DNA of 64,000 nt, from the NCBI RefSeq assembly GCF_030077735.1, contig NZ_JASJEU010000006.1:1-64000 (forward strand). The letters are read 5' to 3'. This DNA comes from Gordonibacter faecis. GTDB lineage: Bacteria; Actinomycetota; Coriobacteriia; Coriobacteriales; Eggerthellaceae. Position 1 is the stretch's first letter; every line of letters starts with the position of its first letter. The notes below the pieces were generated by a model, which did not search any database, was not told where the DNA came from, and saw only the letters and a program-made list of their open reading frames with translations. The position numbers were made by a program, and so were the translations under genes. This document shows, piece after piece, positions 32,434 to 41,409 of this stretch.

Positions 32434-32484
32434 GAAGAACAGTATAGCGCAGCCACGACCCCGGCCGGCCCCGCCGCCGCAGCC

Positions 32485-34728
32485 TTACTCGGCGGCGTCG
32501 TCCACCAAGCGATAGAATTCGTCGGACGGCACCGGGCGCGAGAACACGAAACCCTGCACCATATCGCACGGCGTAGTCCGCAAAAACTCCAGCTGACGCG
32601 GCGTTTCCACACCTTCCATGACCGTGGTCATGCTCAGTTCCTTCGCCATGGCAATGACGGAGCGCACCACCGTTTCCTCCTTGCCGGGAAGCGTGCTTTC
32701 CAGCAGGAAGTCGCGATCGAGTTTCAGCACGTCGGCCGGCAGATCCTTCAACACGTTCAGCGAGGACTGACCCGACCCAAAGTCGTCGATCGAGCACAAA
32801 AAGCCCGAGCGGCGCAACTCTTCCATAATGGCGAAGGTACCATCCAGGTCCTCCACCACAATGCTTTCGGTCAACTCCAGCTCGCACAGGCCATCCGGAA
32901 TGCAGTAGGCCTCCTTGATGCGCACGTACGTTGACACGAAGTCGGGGCGATGCAGATGCAACCGCGACACATTCACCGACAGCGGCACCACCGGCAAGCC
33001 CGCATCTAGCCGTTCGCGCAGGTCGTGGCACACCTTTTCGAACACAAACTCGTCCAGACGCAGGATGAAGCCGTTCTGCTCGAACAGCGGCACAAACTCG
33101 TTGGGGCCCACCGTCCCCTCATCCGGCCGCCGCCAGCGTACCAGCGCCTCGCCGCCCAGCACCTGCGTACCCGACGGATCGTACTTCGGCTGAATGACGT
33201 GGAAGAACTCGCCGTTCTCAAGCGCCGCCTCCATACTGCGCTCCAGATCGGCGCGGCGCAAAAGCGCATCGCGCATGGGCTGGCTGAACACGCAGGGCGC
33301 AACGGAGCGCTTGCGCGACTCTCGCTGCGCGATGCGCGCACGGTCGGTAAGTTCGGTGATGTCGCGCGCGTCCGGCGCGTCCTCGGAGCAGCACAGTCCC
33401 AGGTGAAGCGACAGCGGCTTGCCGTTCCCCAAAATCCCATGGGCGCGTTCGACCAACTTTTCGCACACGGAAAGCGCGTCCTCGCGCGTCTGATAGGGGA
33501 ACAGCAGCAGGAAGTAGTCGGCCGACTGGCGCGCCGCAATGCCCTGCGGACCCATAACATCCCTGATAACGCCCGCCAGCTCCTTGAGTATTTCGTCGCC
33601 GCGTCCGTAACCGTCCACGTCGTTGATCAGCTTGAAGTTGTCGATGTCAACACAGGCTACCGCAAGACCCGCCGCCCCGCTTCCGCCCGCGCGGGACAGC
33701 GAGGCCAGGCGCGCATCGCCATCCATCGTAAACTTATCGACACTATGCAACCCAGTCAGGCTATCGAAGTACGCCATGCGCTCAATCTGGCGTCGGTGTG
33801 CGCGACTGCCACGCCAGTACACCAGAAGCACCAGCCCCAGCCCAACCACAATGAGTGCACACAGCAAAAGCGTGGCTTGAATAATGGCGTTCGCCTGCTC
33901 CATGACCACGGAGTTCGGGATGATGGACACCACATCCCAGCCTTCGGTCCCCGCAAGCGGCGTATAGCAGAACACGTACTCTTCGCCCAGGTAGGTGAAC
34001 AGCGCCACCCCGCGGCGATCCCCCTCCAGCGCCGCGCGGAACGCGTCAACCGCTGCGGGGTCATTGCCCTCAAACCCCACGATGTCATGCAGGTTGGTGA
34101 ACGTGCGGTTGCTGTTGGGGTGCGGCGAGCGAATGATCACGTTGCCCGTATCGTCAACCACGTAAGAAAAGCCGCTGTTGTTGTAAAACGACAGCGAGAA
34201 GCGTTCGGCCACATCCTCAAGCGGGCGCGCCTTGCGTGCAATACCCTTGGTGCCATCCGCGAACTCAAAACGCTCGTACACACCCAGCATGTTCGTGCCG
34301 GTCTTTTCATCCAGAAACGGCTTCATGATGCCGCGCTCGGGCTTCGTGGCAAGCGGGGCCAGCTGCTCTTCGGACACCGCAACCGCCTCATCGGTGCCCA
34401 TGCGATACGCAAGCCGTTCGTCCAGGTTAACGCACACGTACGTGGCGCCCTCATCGTCGCGGTCAAAGAGCGCGAACTTCTCGTCCAAGCGCGCGAAGTC
34501 GTCTGCGTCCTGCATCGCAAGTTCGCCCACGAACAACTCAAGCGCTTCAGCATCTTTTTCGAGGTACGTCTCAAGGGCGTGCTCGCCTTGCGTGGTCACC
34601 TCCAACACGTCCGTGACCGATTTCTCCCACAGCGACTCTTGCACGAAGCGCGAGAAGAGCCCCGAGCCCGCAACCACGGCCACGGCCACCAGCAGCACCA
34701 GCACCGGAACAAGTTTCTTAGCCTTCAT
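32485..34728 (-). CDS. Membrane c-di-GMP phosphodiesterase: sensor, degenerate GGDEF, intact EAL
   Basis: A 747-residue protein. TM1 about 7-27, a ~250-residue extracellular Cache-like sensor (SFYNNSGFSYVVDDTGNVIIRSPHP), TM2 about 275-300, a GGDEF domain whose signature reads RQSADYF (inactive as cyclase, though DIDNFKLIND survives and might bind GTP), and an EAL domain with all key residues: EALVRW near 523, ELTES, DDFGSG, KLDRDF, EGVET and QGF. It should hydrolyse c-di-GMP on an extracellular cue. Its ATG overlaps the TAA of the solute-binding protein gene by one base. Confidence 0.9.
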   Translation of the reverse strand: MKAKKLVPVLVLLVAVAVVAGSGLFSRFVQESLWEKSVTDVLEVTTQGEHALETYLEKDAEALELFVGELAMQDADDFARLDEKFALFDRDDEGATYVCVNLDERLAYRMGTDEAVAVSEEQLAPLATKPERGIMKPFLDEKTGTNMLGVYERFEFADGTKGIARKARPLEDVAERFSLSFYNNSGFSYVVDDTGNVIIRSPHPNSNRTFTNLHDIVGFEGNDPAAVDAFRAALEGDRRGVALFTYLGEEYVFCYTPLAGTEGWDVVSIIPNSVVMEQANAIIQATLLLCALIVVGLGLVLLVYWRGSRAHRRQIERMAYFDSLTGLHSVDKFTMDGDARLASLSRAGGSGAAGLAVACVDIDNFKLINDVDGYGRGDEILKELAGVIRDVMGPQGIAARQSADYFLLLFPYQTREDALSVCEKLVERAHGILGNGKPLSLHLGLCCSEDAPDARDITELTDRARIAQRESRKRSVAPCVFSQPMRDALLRRADLERSMEAALENGEFFHVIQPKYDPSGTQVLGGEALVRWRRPDEGTVGPNEFVPLFEQNGFILRLDEFVFEKVCHDLRERLDAGLPVVPLSVNVSRLHLHRPDFVSTYVRIKEAYCIPDGLCELELTESIVVEDLDGTFAIMEELRRSGFLCSIDDFGSGQSSLNVLKDLPADVLKLDRDFLLESTLPGKEETVVRSVIAMAKELSMTTVMEGVETPRQLEFLRTTPCDMVQGFVFSRPVPSDEFYRLVDDAAE

Positions 34729-36107
34729 TAGGCACCATCTTCTTCACCGGACAGGTGCTTGAACAGCTGCGCTTCAGCCTCCTCAGCCGTCGCGCCCTCA
34801 AGAAGCGCCACCACACTTGCGCGCGTGGCACCCCACACGGGAAGGTTAATGTTGTCGTCAGAGCCGATGACGGCGCGCTCCTTAAAAGCGTCGGCCAAAG
34901 GTGCAACCGACTGCTCTTCGGGCTGGAAGCTGGCAGCCAGCGGACTGAACGAGCACTGGCTGTTCGCGAACAACTCAATGGCCTCAGGACGCGTGAACGC
35001 GGCCACAAACTCCTTCGCCGCCGCAACATCCGGGCCATTCGCATTCACGCTGACGCGGGTGTCCACGTTCACCACCAGCAGGGGGCCTTCGTCAAGTATT
35101 GGGTAGGGATGCACCTCGAAGTCCAGGTCAGGCGCCATGTCACGCACGCGCACTGCAGCCCACGCACCGGTGAGCATGAACGGGCGATCCCCCGCCGCGA
35201 ACAAATCCAAATCGTCGGCGGTCTTTTCGGTTTGAAGGGCTTCGGCAGCATCCACGTAACCACGCGCAATAAGGCGCTCCACCACGTCCAGGCCGGGCCT
35301 CAGTTGAGTGGCCAGCGCAGCGGGATCGTCCACGAACGGGTGCACGGCCTCGCCGATATCTTCCGCCTGATATATCGGCGCCATACCCCGGGCAATGACC
35401 AGCGTTTTCAGCGAGATATCGTTGTTCGCCACCACGGGCACGATGCCCTCTTCGACGAACACATCGCAGGCACGTTCGAACTCAGACAGCGTTCGCGGCA
35501 CCGTCAAGCCGCGCTCCTTCAGCAGCGCCAGATTGCAGTACAATCCGAACGCCGAGATGGAGGTGGGCACATACCTCACCGCGCCGCTTGCCCTCATCTG
35601 ACTGAGCGCCAGTTCGCCAAACGTGCTGATGGTGGGCAGGTCGGATAGGTCGGACAGGTAGCCCTTTTCGGCGTACACCAGCGACGTGTCGTGATCGACC
35701 ATGAAGACGTCATCGCCATTCCCCGTGCTCAGACGCTTGTCGAGCGCTGCATAATACGGGCGGCTTTTGATGCCCTCGTAAGAAATGGAGACGTTCGGAT
35801 GCTCGTCCATGTACGTGCGCAAGATAGTCTCAATGGCGGTGACGTTGAGGGGCTCATACTTGAACCCGAAGAACGTGAGTTTTGTATCGATGGTGGCCTC
35901 GTCGGGCGGCGCTTCCACCACGATATTGCGGCTGGGCGAACACCCTGGCAAGGCCAGCACGCCGAACAACGATGCCGCACCAACGGCCGAAGCCGCCAAG
36001 AAGCTGCGGCGTGTAAGCGCGGGCCACCCCTCACAAGGCGTGGCAGGGCGCAGTCCGCATGCCCGGACCGTGTGAACGCGCTTCGCGCGATGCTGTGCGT
36101 CTGCCAT
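34728..36107 (-). CDS. Tat-exported lipoprotein, ABC-type extracellular solute-binding protein
   Basis: A 459-residue protein with a twin-arginine lipoprotein signal (TRRSFLAASAVGAASLFGVL, then ALPGC as lipobox, Cys near 60) and a family-1 (sugar-type) solute-binding fold: TFFGFKYEPLNVTAIETIL, DVFMVDHDTSLVYAEKGYL, ADDLDLFAAGDRPFMLTGAW, AAKEFVAAFTRPEAIELFA. No permease or ATPase gene is near; instead it is translationally coupled (TAATG) to a membrane phosphodiesterase. It probably delivers a ligand to that receptor. ATG 36107 is preferred; an in-frame start at 36134 exists. Confidence 0.85.
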   Translation of the reverse strand: MADAQHRAKRVHTVRACGLRPATPCEGWPALTRRSFLAASAVGAASLFGVLALPGCSPSRNIVVEAPPDEATIDTKLTFFGFKYEPLNVTAIETILRTYMDEHPNVSISYEGIKSRPYYAALDKRLSTGNGDDVFMVDHDTSLVYAEKGYLSDLSDLPTISTFGELALSQMRASGAVRYVPTSISAFGLYCNLALLKERGLTVPRTLSEFERACDVFVEEGIVPVVANNDISLKTLVIARGMAPIYQAEDIGEAVHPFVDDPAALATQLRPGLDVVERLIARGYVDAAEALQTEKTADDLDLFAAGDRPFMLTGAWAAVRVRDMAPDLDFEVHPYPILDEGPLLVVNVDTRVSVNANGPDVAAAKEFVAAFTRPEAIELFANSQCSFSPLAASFQPEEQSVAPLADAFKERAVIGSDDNINLPVWGATRASVVALLEGATAEEAEAQLFKHLSGEEDGA

Positions 36108-36281
36108 GTTTCCCACCCTCTGTCGGCGGCTCACGTGCGGCTATGCCCCAAAGCGCGCCAGACCTCCGATAACCGTCCACATAATAGCGCAATCGGGCAA
36201 TGAGCGCACGGAGGATCGAGTGATTCACAGGCTTTACCAACGATTAAACCCATGCTTTAACCTGGACTTTTCCTCTCAACG
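36108..36281. other. Promoter region of the solute-binding protein gene
   Basis: No gene. The segment from about 36170 is relatively AT-rich and likely holds the promoter, but no convincing -35/-10 pair was found. Confidence 0.35.
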
Positions 36282-36312
36282 AAAAAACGCCCACCGGGTG
36301 AGCGGCGGGCGT
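36282..36312 (-). terminator. Terminator of asd
   Basis: On the minus strand ACGCCC(G)CC...GG(T)GGGCGT is followed by six T. It lies 27 bases after the asd stop. Confidence 0.85.
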
Positions 36313-36338
36313 TTGAAGAAGCCGGTATGCGCGCCGTT

Positions 36339-37388
36339 TTACGGCAGCAGCAGCTGGGCAATTTGCACGGCATTGAGCGCGGCACCCTTGCGAATCTGAT
36401 CGGCCACCACCCAGAACGCCAGCCCGTGATCCACCGTATCGTCCTTGCGCAGGCGGCCAACGTAGGTGTCGTTCGTACCCGCAAGCAAACCCGGCATGGG
36501 GTAGGTGTTGTTCGCAACATCGTCCATCACCGTAATACCCGGGAACGCTTCCATCGCGGCGCGCGCGGCCTCCACGCTGACCTCGTCTTGGAATTCCACG
36601 TACACGGCCTCGGCGTGGCAGCGCAGCACGGGCACACGCACGCAGGTGGCAGCCACCTTGATGCCTTCATCACCCATGATCTTCTTCGTTTCGACAACCA
36701 TCTTCCACTCTTCTTTAGTGGAATCGTCCTCAAGGAACTTGTCGATGTGCGGGATGCAGTTGAACGCGATGCGATGTTGAAACACCTCAACGGTGAGTTC
36801 GTCTTCCGGCGTGCCGCTCAGGAACGCGCGCGTCTGGTCGTAGAGTTCGGCCATGGCTGGCGCGCCACCGCCACTGGCTGCCTGGTAGGTGGACACCACC
36901 ACGCGCGTGATGGGCGACAGATCGTAGAGCGGCTTCAAGGCCACCACCATCTGGATGGTAGAGCAGTTCGGGTTCGCAATGACACCTTCATGCCACGCCA
37001 CGTCGCCCGGGTTCACCTCGGGCACCACCAGCGGCACGTCCGCATCCATGCGAAATGCGCTCGAGTTGTCAATCATGACCGCACCGGCATCAACCACGGC
37101 CTGGCGCATCTCCTTCGACACGCTGGCACCGCAGCTAAACAGCGCAATGTCCACGCCCGCGAAGGACTCCGGTGTCATTTCCTGCACCGTGAGCTCGCCC
37201 GCCGGCACCTGCCCGCAGCCCGCGAACGGCACCTTCTTGCCCGCCGAGCGCGCCGATGCGAGCGCCCGCACCTCGCTCGCCGGGAAGTCAAGGTCGTGCA
37301 GCACCTGCAGAAACTCCGTACCCACAGCACCGGTCGCCCCCGCAATAGCCACCACCGGATGCGCCGGAATCGTCTTCGTCCACGTCAT
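36339..37388 (-). CDS. asd: Aspartate-semialdehyde dehydrogenase
   Basis: Converts aspartyl-phosphate to aspartate semialdehyde with NADPH, the branch point to lysine/diaminopimelate, threonine and methionine. The 349-residue product has AIAGATGAVGTEFLQVL (cofactor), DNSSAFRMD, the nucleophile in NPNCSTIQMV near 130, TYQAASGGG, and the late substrate Arg/His region with RVPVLRCHAE. ATG 37388 has GAGGAG at good distance. It is downstream of lysC on the same strand; 187 bases with a large hairpin element separate them. Confidence 0.95.
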   Translation of the reverse strand: MTWTKTIPAHPVVAIAGATGAVGTEFLQVLHDLDFPASEVRALASARSAGKKVPFAGCGQVPAGELTVQEMTPESFAGVDIALFSCGASVSKEMRQAVVDAGAVMIDNSSAFRMDADVPLVVPEVNPGDVAWHEGVIANPNCSTIQMVVALKPLYDLSPITRVVVSTYQAASGGGAPAMAELYDQTRAFLSGTPEDELTVEVFQHRIAFNCIPHIDKFLEDDSTKEEWKMVVETKKIMGDEGIKVAATCVRVPVLRCHAEAVYVEFQDEVSVEAARAAMEAFPGITVMDDVANNTYPMPGLLAGTNDTYVGRLRKDDTVDHGLAFWVVADQIRKGAALNAVQIAQLLLP

Positions 37389-37424
37389 GATCGTTCTCCT
37401 CATCCCAATAGGTTGGCGTAGTCA

Positions 37425-37574
37425 GTCAGCGAGAGGGGCTGGGGTGCGCCGAATTCGTGGGATCCAAGAGGCGAAGCGTACTTCGGTACGCGAGCCTCTG
37501 GGATCGCGCGAAGGCGGTGTGCACCAGCCCCTCGCAGCGTCGAGCAGTTCCGCCGGTCGGCAGACCGGCGGAAC
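37425..37574 (-). repeat. Two-part hairpin element between lysC and asd (copy A)
   Basis: Read on the minus strand after lysC: a short perfect hairpin (12-bp arms 37547-37558 and 37563-37574, loop TGCC), then a long cruciform whose outer arms (37429-37450 and 37516-37535) pair over ~18 bp, with an inner stem closed by GCGTAC-TTCG-GTACGC. It shares flanks GTCAGCGAG and CGCAGCGTCG and the trailing GTTCCGCYGG hairpin with the element after rel (46506-46654), while the inner stems differ in sequence. Confidence 0.65.
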
Positions 37575-37575
37575 G

Positions 37576-38856
37576 TCAACGGCCCTTATTCATCTTGGCG
37601 GCAATCTCTTCCGCCGAGAGTTGGGTTTCTTCGAATACGCTGTCGCTGTCCAGGTCGAACGCGGTGTGCAGGCAGCGTACGGCCTCGGCGGCTTGAGAGC
37701 CGTCCACCACCACCGACAGGCGAATGGGCGACGTGGAAATAGCTAGGATGTTGATCTGGTTCTCGCCAAGCGTGGTGAAGGCGCGCGCGGCCACGCCGGG
37801 CGACGACTTCATGCCGGTACCCACAAGGCTCACCTTCGCAATGTCCTCGTCCACGTCGAACTCGCGCGCGTTGATGTCGGGCAGGATGCGCTCGATGGTT
37901 TCGCGCGCCATGGACAGGTCGGCCCCGGCACACGTGAAGCTGATGTCGGTGAACCCGTCCTCGGAGATGTTCTGGATGATCATGTCCACACGCACGTTGC
38001 GGCCGGCCAGCGCGGAGAACACCTTCGCCGCTACGCCCGTCATGTCGGGAACGCCGCGAATGGTGACCTTCACCTCGGACGTATCGTGAGCGATGCCGGT
38101 GATGACGGCTTCCTCCATCATGTCGGTTTCCTCCTTGATGTAGGTGCCCTCGGCGTCGGAAAACGCCGAGCGCGAATGGATGACCACGTCGTATTTGCGC
38201 GCGAATTCCACGGCGCGCATCTGCAGAACGCCTGCTCCGGAGCCGGACAGCTCCAGCATGTCGTCGTAGGACACGGCGTCCAGTTTCTTGGCGCGCGGGC
38301 ACACGCGCGGGTCGGCCGTGTATACGCCGTCCACGTCCGAGTAAATTTCGCACACATCGGCACCAATACCCCAGGCCACGGCCACGGCCGTGGTGTCGGA
38401 GCCGCCGCGACCAAGCGTGGTTATGTCGCCGTTCGCGTCGATGCCCTGGAAGCCCGCCACCACCGGAATTGCGCCCGAGTGCAACGCTTCCATGATGCGC
38501 TCGTTGTGCACCTTCACAATTTTGGCCTTGGCGTGCGAGCCGTCCGTTTCAATGCCAGCTTGACGACCCGTGAAGCTCATGGCCTTGTAGCCGCGCGCCT
38601 CAATGGCCATAGCCAGCAGCGTCATGGACACCTGCTCGCCCGTAGACAGCAGGCGATCCATCTCACGCGCCGGTGGATTATCGTTCAGCGAAGCGGCCAA
38701 TCCCACCAGTTCATCGGTGGTTTTACCCATGGCAGACACAACGGCCACCACGTCATGGCCCTGCTGCTTTTTCGCGATAAGTTTCTTCGCGACCATCTGG
38801 ATGCGCTCGGGGGAAGCGACGGACGTGCCCCCGAACTTGCATACGATTAGCGACAT
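37576..38856 (-). CDS. lysC: Aspartate kinase
   Basis: First step of the aspartate pathway. The 426-residue product has VCKFGGTSVAS at residues 4-14, GRGGSDTTAVAVAWGIGAD near 155-175, EIYSDVDGVYTADPR near 180 and a pair of C-terminal ACT domains (from about 265; TIRGVPDMTGVAAKVFSALAGRN and SLVGTGMKSSPGVAARAFTTLGE), so feedback inhibition by lysine and/or threonine is expected. ATG 38856 begins the conserved sequence; the frame opens at 38898. No lysine riboswitch fits in the 123-base upstream gap, but a 15-base palindrome sits by the promoter. Confidence 0.95.
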   Translation of the reverse strand: MSLIVCKFGGTSVASPERIQMVAKKLIAKKQQGHDVVAVVSAMGKTTDELVGLAASLNDNPPAREMDRLLSTGEQVSMTLLAMAIEARGYKAMSFTGRQAGIETDGSHAKAKIVKVHNERIMEALHSGAIPVVAGFQGIDANGDITTLGRGGSDTTAVAVAWGIGADVCEIYSDVDGVYTADPRVCPRAKKLDAVSYDDMLELSGSGAGVLQMRAVEFARKYDVVIHSRSAFSDAEGTYIKEETDMMEEAVITGIAHDTSEVKVTIRGVPDMTGVAAKVFSALAGRNVRVDMIIQNISEDGFTDISFTCAGADLSMARETIERILPDINAREFDVDEDIAKVSLVGTGMKSSPGVAARAFTTLGENQINILAISTSPIRLSVVVDGSQAAEAVRCLHTAFDLDSDSVFEETQLSAEEIAAKMNKGR

Positions 38857-38879
38857 GGCGTTCTTTCTCGTCTCAGGAG

Positions 38880-38902
38880 TTACCCAATGGGTAATCACTA
38901 TA
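38880..38902 (-). promoter_or_regulatory. -10 box and palindrome before lysC
   Basis: Minus-strand TATAGT at 38897-38902 is followed by TTACCCA-A-TGGGTAA (38880-38894), a perfect hyphenated palindrome placed at the likely transcription start. Candidate repressor site. Confidence 0.45.
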
Positions 38903-38979
38903 CCAAAACGCCTACCACACCGCCGACAGAAAGCCCGCCAACAGGCGCTTTTCCACGGGGAATTCGGCAGCGCGGGGCC

Positions 38980-40197
38980 TTACGCCTTCTCGGGCATCTT
39001 CCACAACAGCACAAATCCGATGATGAACAGCGTGGCAATGGACAGCACGCCAATGGACGAATTGCCCGTAAGCTGCGTGAACACGCTTACCAAAAACGTG
39101 CCCATGACCGCGGCATACTTGCCAAAGATGTCGAAGAAGCCGTAGTACTCGTTCGCGTGTTCCTTGGGAATGAGCTTGCCGAACTCGCTGCGCGAAAGCG
39201 CCTGGATGCCGCCCTGGAAGAGCCCCACGAAAAACGCGAGAATCCAGAATTCCAAGGCTTCCCGCAGGAAGAACGCCGCGAACAGCGTAATGCAGAAGTA
39301 CGCGAACACAGCCACCAGCAGCATGCGCTTCGTGCCAAACTTCGACGACAGCCGCCCGTAGGCGATGGCCGACGGAAACGCCACAAACTGGGTCATGAGC
39401 AGCGCCAACACCAGCTGCGTCGAATCGATACCCAGGTCGGTGCCATAGCTGGTGGACATCTTTATAATAGTGTGCACGCCGTCGATGTAGCAAAAGAACG
39501 CCAGCATAAACAGGCGCAGCCGCTTGTCCTTCCAGATGCGCTTGAGCGTGCGCCACAAGCCCGCGAACGTGTCGCGCAGCAGGTGCTCGGCGCGCTCCTT
39601 GTAGTGTGTCTGGTGCACGTTTTTGATAAGCGGAATGCTAAACAATACCCACCACACGGCCGTGATGAGGAACGCCACCTTCATGCCCACATCCATGGGA
39701 ATGCCCACCGAGGGCCCACCCAACACCACAATCAGGCTAAGAATGAACGGGATGCACGAGCCAATGTAGCCCCACGCATAGCCCTGCGAGGACACTTCGT
39801 CGTAGCGGCTCTCTTCGGTGGCATCCACCAAAAATGCGTCGTAGAACACGATGGAGCCGTTCAGCATGATGGACGCAATCACGTACACCACGAGAAACGC
39901 CAGCGCCGCTGACGGAATGCCAAGCGCCGCAAGCGCAATGGCACCCGTGCCCACAGTGCCGATGAAGAACTTCTTCTTGTTGCCTTTAAGGTCGGCAAGA
40001 CTTCCCAGCACGGGCATGAGCAGGGCCAACAGAAGCGACGCCACCGTTTCAGCGTAGCCCCACGCCACCACCACCGACGAGCCTGGCTCGGCCAGCGACT
40101 TGAAGTACACGGGTATCAGCGCCGTGGCCAGCATAATGAAGGCCGAGTTGCCCACGTCGTAGAGCACCCAGCTCTTCTCTTGCTTGGTCAGTTTCAT
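38980..40197 (-). CDS. MFS transporter, UMF1 / Atg22-like family
   Basis: A 405-residue protein with about 12 membrane helices. KQEKSWVLYDVGNSAFIMLATALIPVYFKSL at the start is the UMF1-family signature (W-x-x-YDxGNSAF), followed by GSLADLKGNKKKFF after helix 3 and FVGLFQGGIQALSRSEFGKLIPKEHANEYYGF later. Yeast Atg22 relatives export amino acids from the vacuole; bacterial substrates are unknown. ATG 40197 is chosen because the MKLTKQEK start matches the family; the longer frame to 40299 has no support. Confidence 0.88.
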   Translation of the reverse strand: MKLTKQEKSWVLYDVGNSAFIMLATALIPVYFKSLAEPGSSVVVAWGYAETVASLLLALLMPVLGSLADLKGNKKKFFIGTVGTGAIALAALGIPSAALAFLVVYVIASIMLNGSIVFYDAFLVDATEESRYDEVSSQGYAWGYIGSCIPFILSLIVVLGGPSVGIPMDVGMKVAFLITAVWWVLFSIPLIKNVHQTHYKERAEHLLRDTFAGLWRTLKRIWKDKRLRLFMLAFFCYIDGVHTIIKMSTSYGTDLGIDSTQLVLALLMTQFVAFPSAIAYGRLSSKFGTKRMLLVAVFAYFCITLFAAFFLREALEFWILAFFVGLFQGGIQALSRSEFGKLIPKEHANEYYGFFDIFGKYAAVMGTFLVSVFTQLTGNSSIGVLSIATLFIIGFVLLWKMPEKA

Positions 40198-40262
40198 GCG
40201 GCGCCCCCTTCTGCTTGCGGCCGCCGAAGCGCCGCTCATCTTCACATCTGGGCAACCTTCGG

Positions 40263-40291
40263 TTAACAACTCCGGCCTCATTGTATATGAT
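40263..40291 (+). promoter_or_regulatory. Promoter of the zinc-dependent phospholipase-like gene
   Basis: TTAACA (40263-40268) and TATGAT (40286-40291) with exactly 17-bp spacing, 50 bases before the start at 40342. Confidence 0.6.
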
Positions 40292-40341
40292 AGCGCCAAG
40301 CGTCATCGGTAAAATTAACGTCAGAAACGGAGTGCACTTCC

Positions 40342-41406
40342 ATGCCGGCTCTCATCACGCACGACTTCTTCGGCCAGGACGTCTACGACCGCCTCTTCCG
40401 CACCATCGGGGGAACCCGCGACGAGGCGGAGGCTTTCCTGTTGGGCAACCAGGGGCCTGACGCCCTGTTCTACTCCGTGTTGAACCCGCGCCTGCGCGAA
40501 CACAACCGCCTGGGCAACGTCATGCACAACGAGAAGCCGACGGAGCTTGTGCGCGCGTTCAAGGACTCGCTCGGCATTTTGAATGAGGAAGAATTCCCTG
40601 TTGGGCGGGCCTATGCACTGGGGTTCCTCTGCCACTACACGCTGGATTCCACCATGCATCCGTTCGTGTTTTTCCACGAGTACCAGCTGTGTGATGCCGG
40701 CGAGCCTGGTCTCACGCGCGACGACGGCACCGAGGTGCACGCGGTTATTGAGAGCGAACTGGACGAGTTGGTGCTCACGGCGAAGCGCGGCGAAACGGTG
40801 GCCACATTTGAGCCGTGGCGCGAGATTCTGCAGGCGAGCGACTTTGTGCTGGATACCGTGTCGAAAATGTACGCGTACGTGGCGCTGACCGTGTACGGGC
40901 GCATTGTGCCGCCTCGGATGTTTGCCCAGTCGGTGCGCAGTTTCCGGCGTGCGCAAAAGATATTCCACTCCCCCACCGGTCTTAAGCGTGCGGCGCTGGG
41001 ACGCATTGAGGAATTGGTGCGGCCCCACTCGTTCGTGCGTTCCATGAGCCATCGGCCTGTTGAGCTGGAGGAAAGCGTGTTCGACAACCGCACGCACGAG
41101 AAGTGGGAGAACCCCTTTACGGGCGAGGTGAGCACGGCATCGTTCTGGGATTTGTTCGAGGAGGCGCTGGAGAAGGCGGAGGCGAACCTCGCCGCGTTCG
41201 ACGCGGAGGACTTTGACGAGGCGGCAGCCCGTCGTATTACGGACGACAAGGACTTTTCCGGGCAGCCAGTGACGGCTTCCATTGTGTCGGTGGTGGACGG
41301 CGCGGCGGCTGGCGCGGCTGCGGGCGGCGGTGTTAGCGCCGCTGCGCAGGACGCGCAGGATGCGCAACCGGGCGCGGCGGTCCCCGGACCTTCGACCGGC
41401 GCCTAA
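40342..41406 (+). CDS. Zinc-dependent phospholipase C-like protein
   Basis: A 354-residue protein with the zinc-dependent phospholipase C (Zn_dep_PLPC) fold: MPALITHDFFGQDVYDR with an early His-Asp, LLGNQGPDALFYSVLNP, MHNEKP, and FLCHYTLDSTMHPFVFFHEY supplying a His cluster. The C-terminal ~40 residues are low-complexity Ala/Gly/Gln. There is no signal peptide, so it is predicted cytoplasmic, unlike secreted phospholipases; true lipase activity is not certain. The TRIC-channel gene starts 3 bases later, so the two form an operon. Confidence 0.82.
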   Translation: MPALITHDFFGQDVYDRLFRTIGGTRDEAEAFLLGNQGPDALFYSVLNPRLREHNRLGNVMHNEKPTELVRAFKDSLGILNEEEFPVGRAYALGFLCHYTLDSTMHPFVFFHEYQLCDAGEPGLTRDDGTEVHAVIESELDELVLTAKRGETVATFEPWREILQASDFVLDTVSKMYAYVALTVYGRIVPPRMFAQSVRSFRRAQKIFHSPTGLKRAALGRIEELVRPHSFVRSMSHRPVELEESVFDNRTHEKWENPFTGEVSTASFWDLFEEALEKAEANLAAFDAEDFDEAAARRITDDKDFSGQPVTASIVSVVDGAAAGAAAGGGVSAAAQDAQDAQPGAAVPGPSTGA

Positions 41407-41409
41407 CCA

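Noticed and set aside
38857..38979. Lysine riboswitch upstream of lysC
   Set aside because: The gap is only 123 bases and lacks the five-helix pattern.
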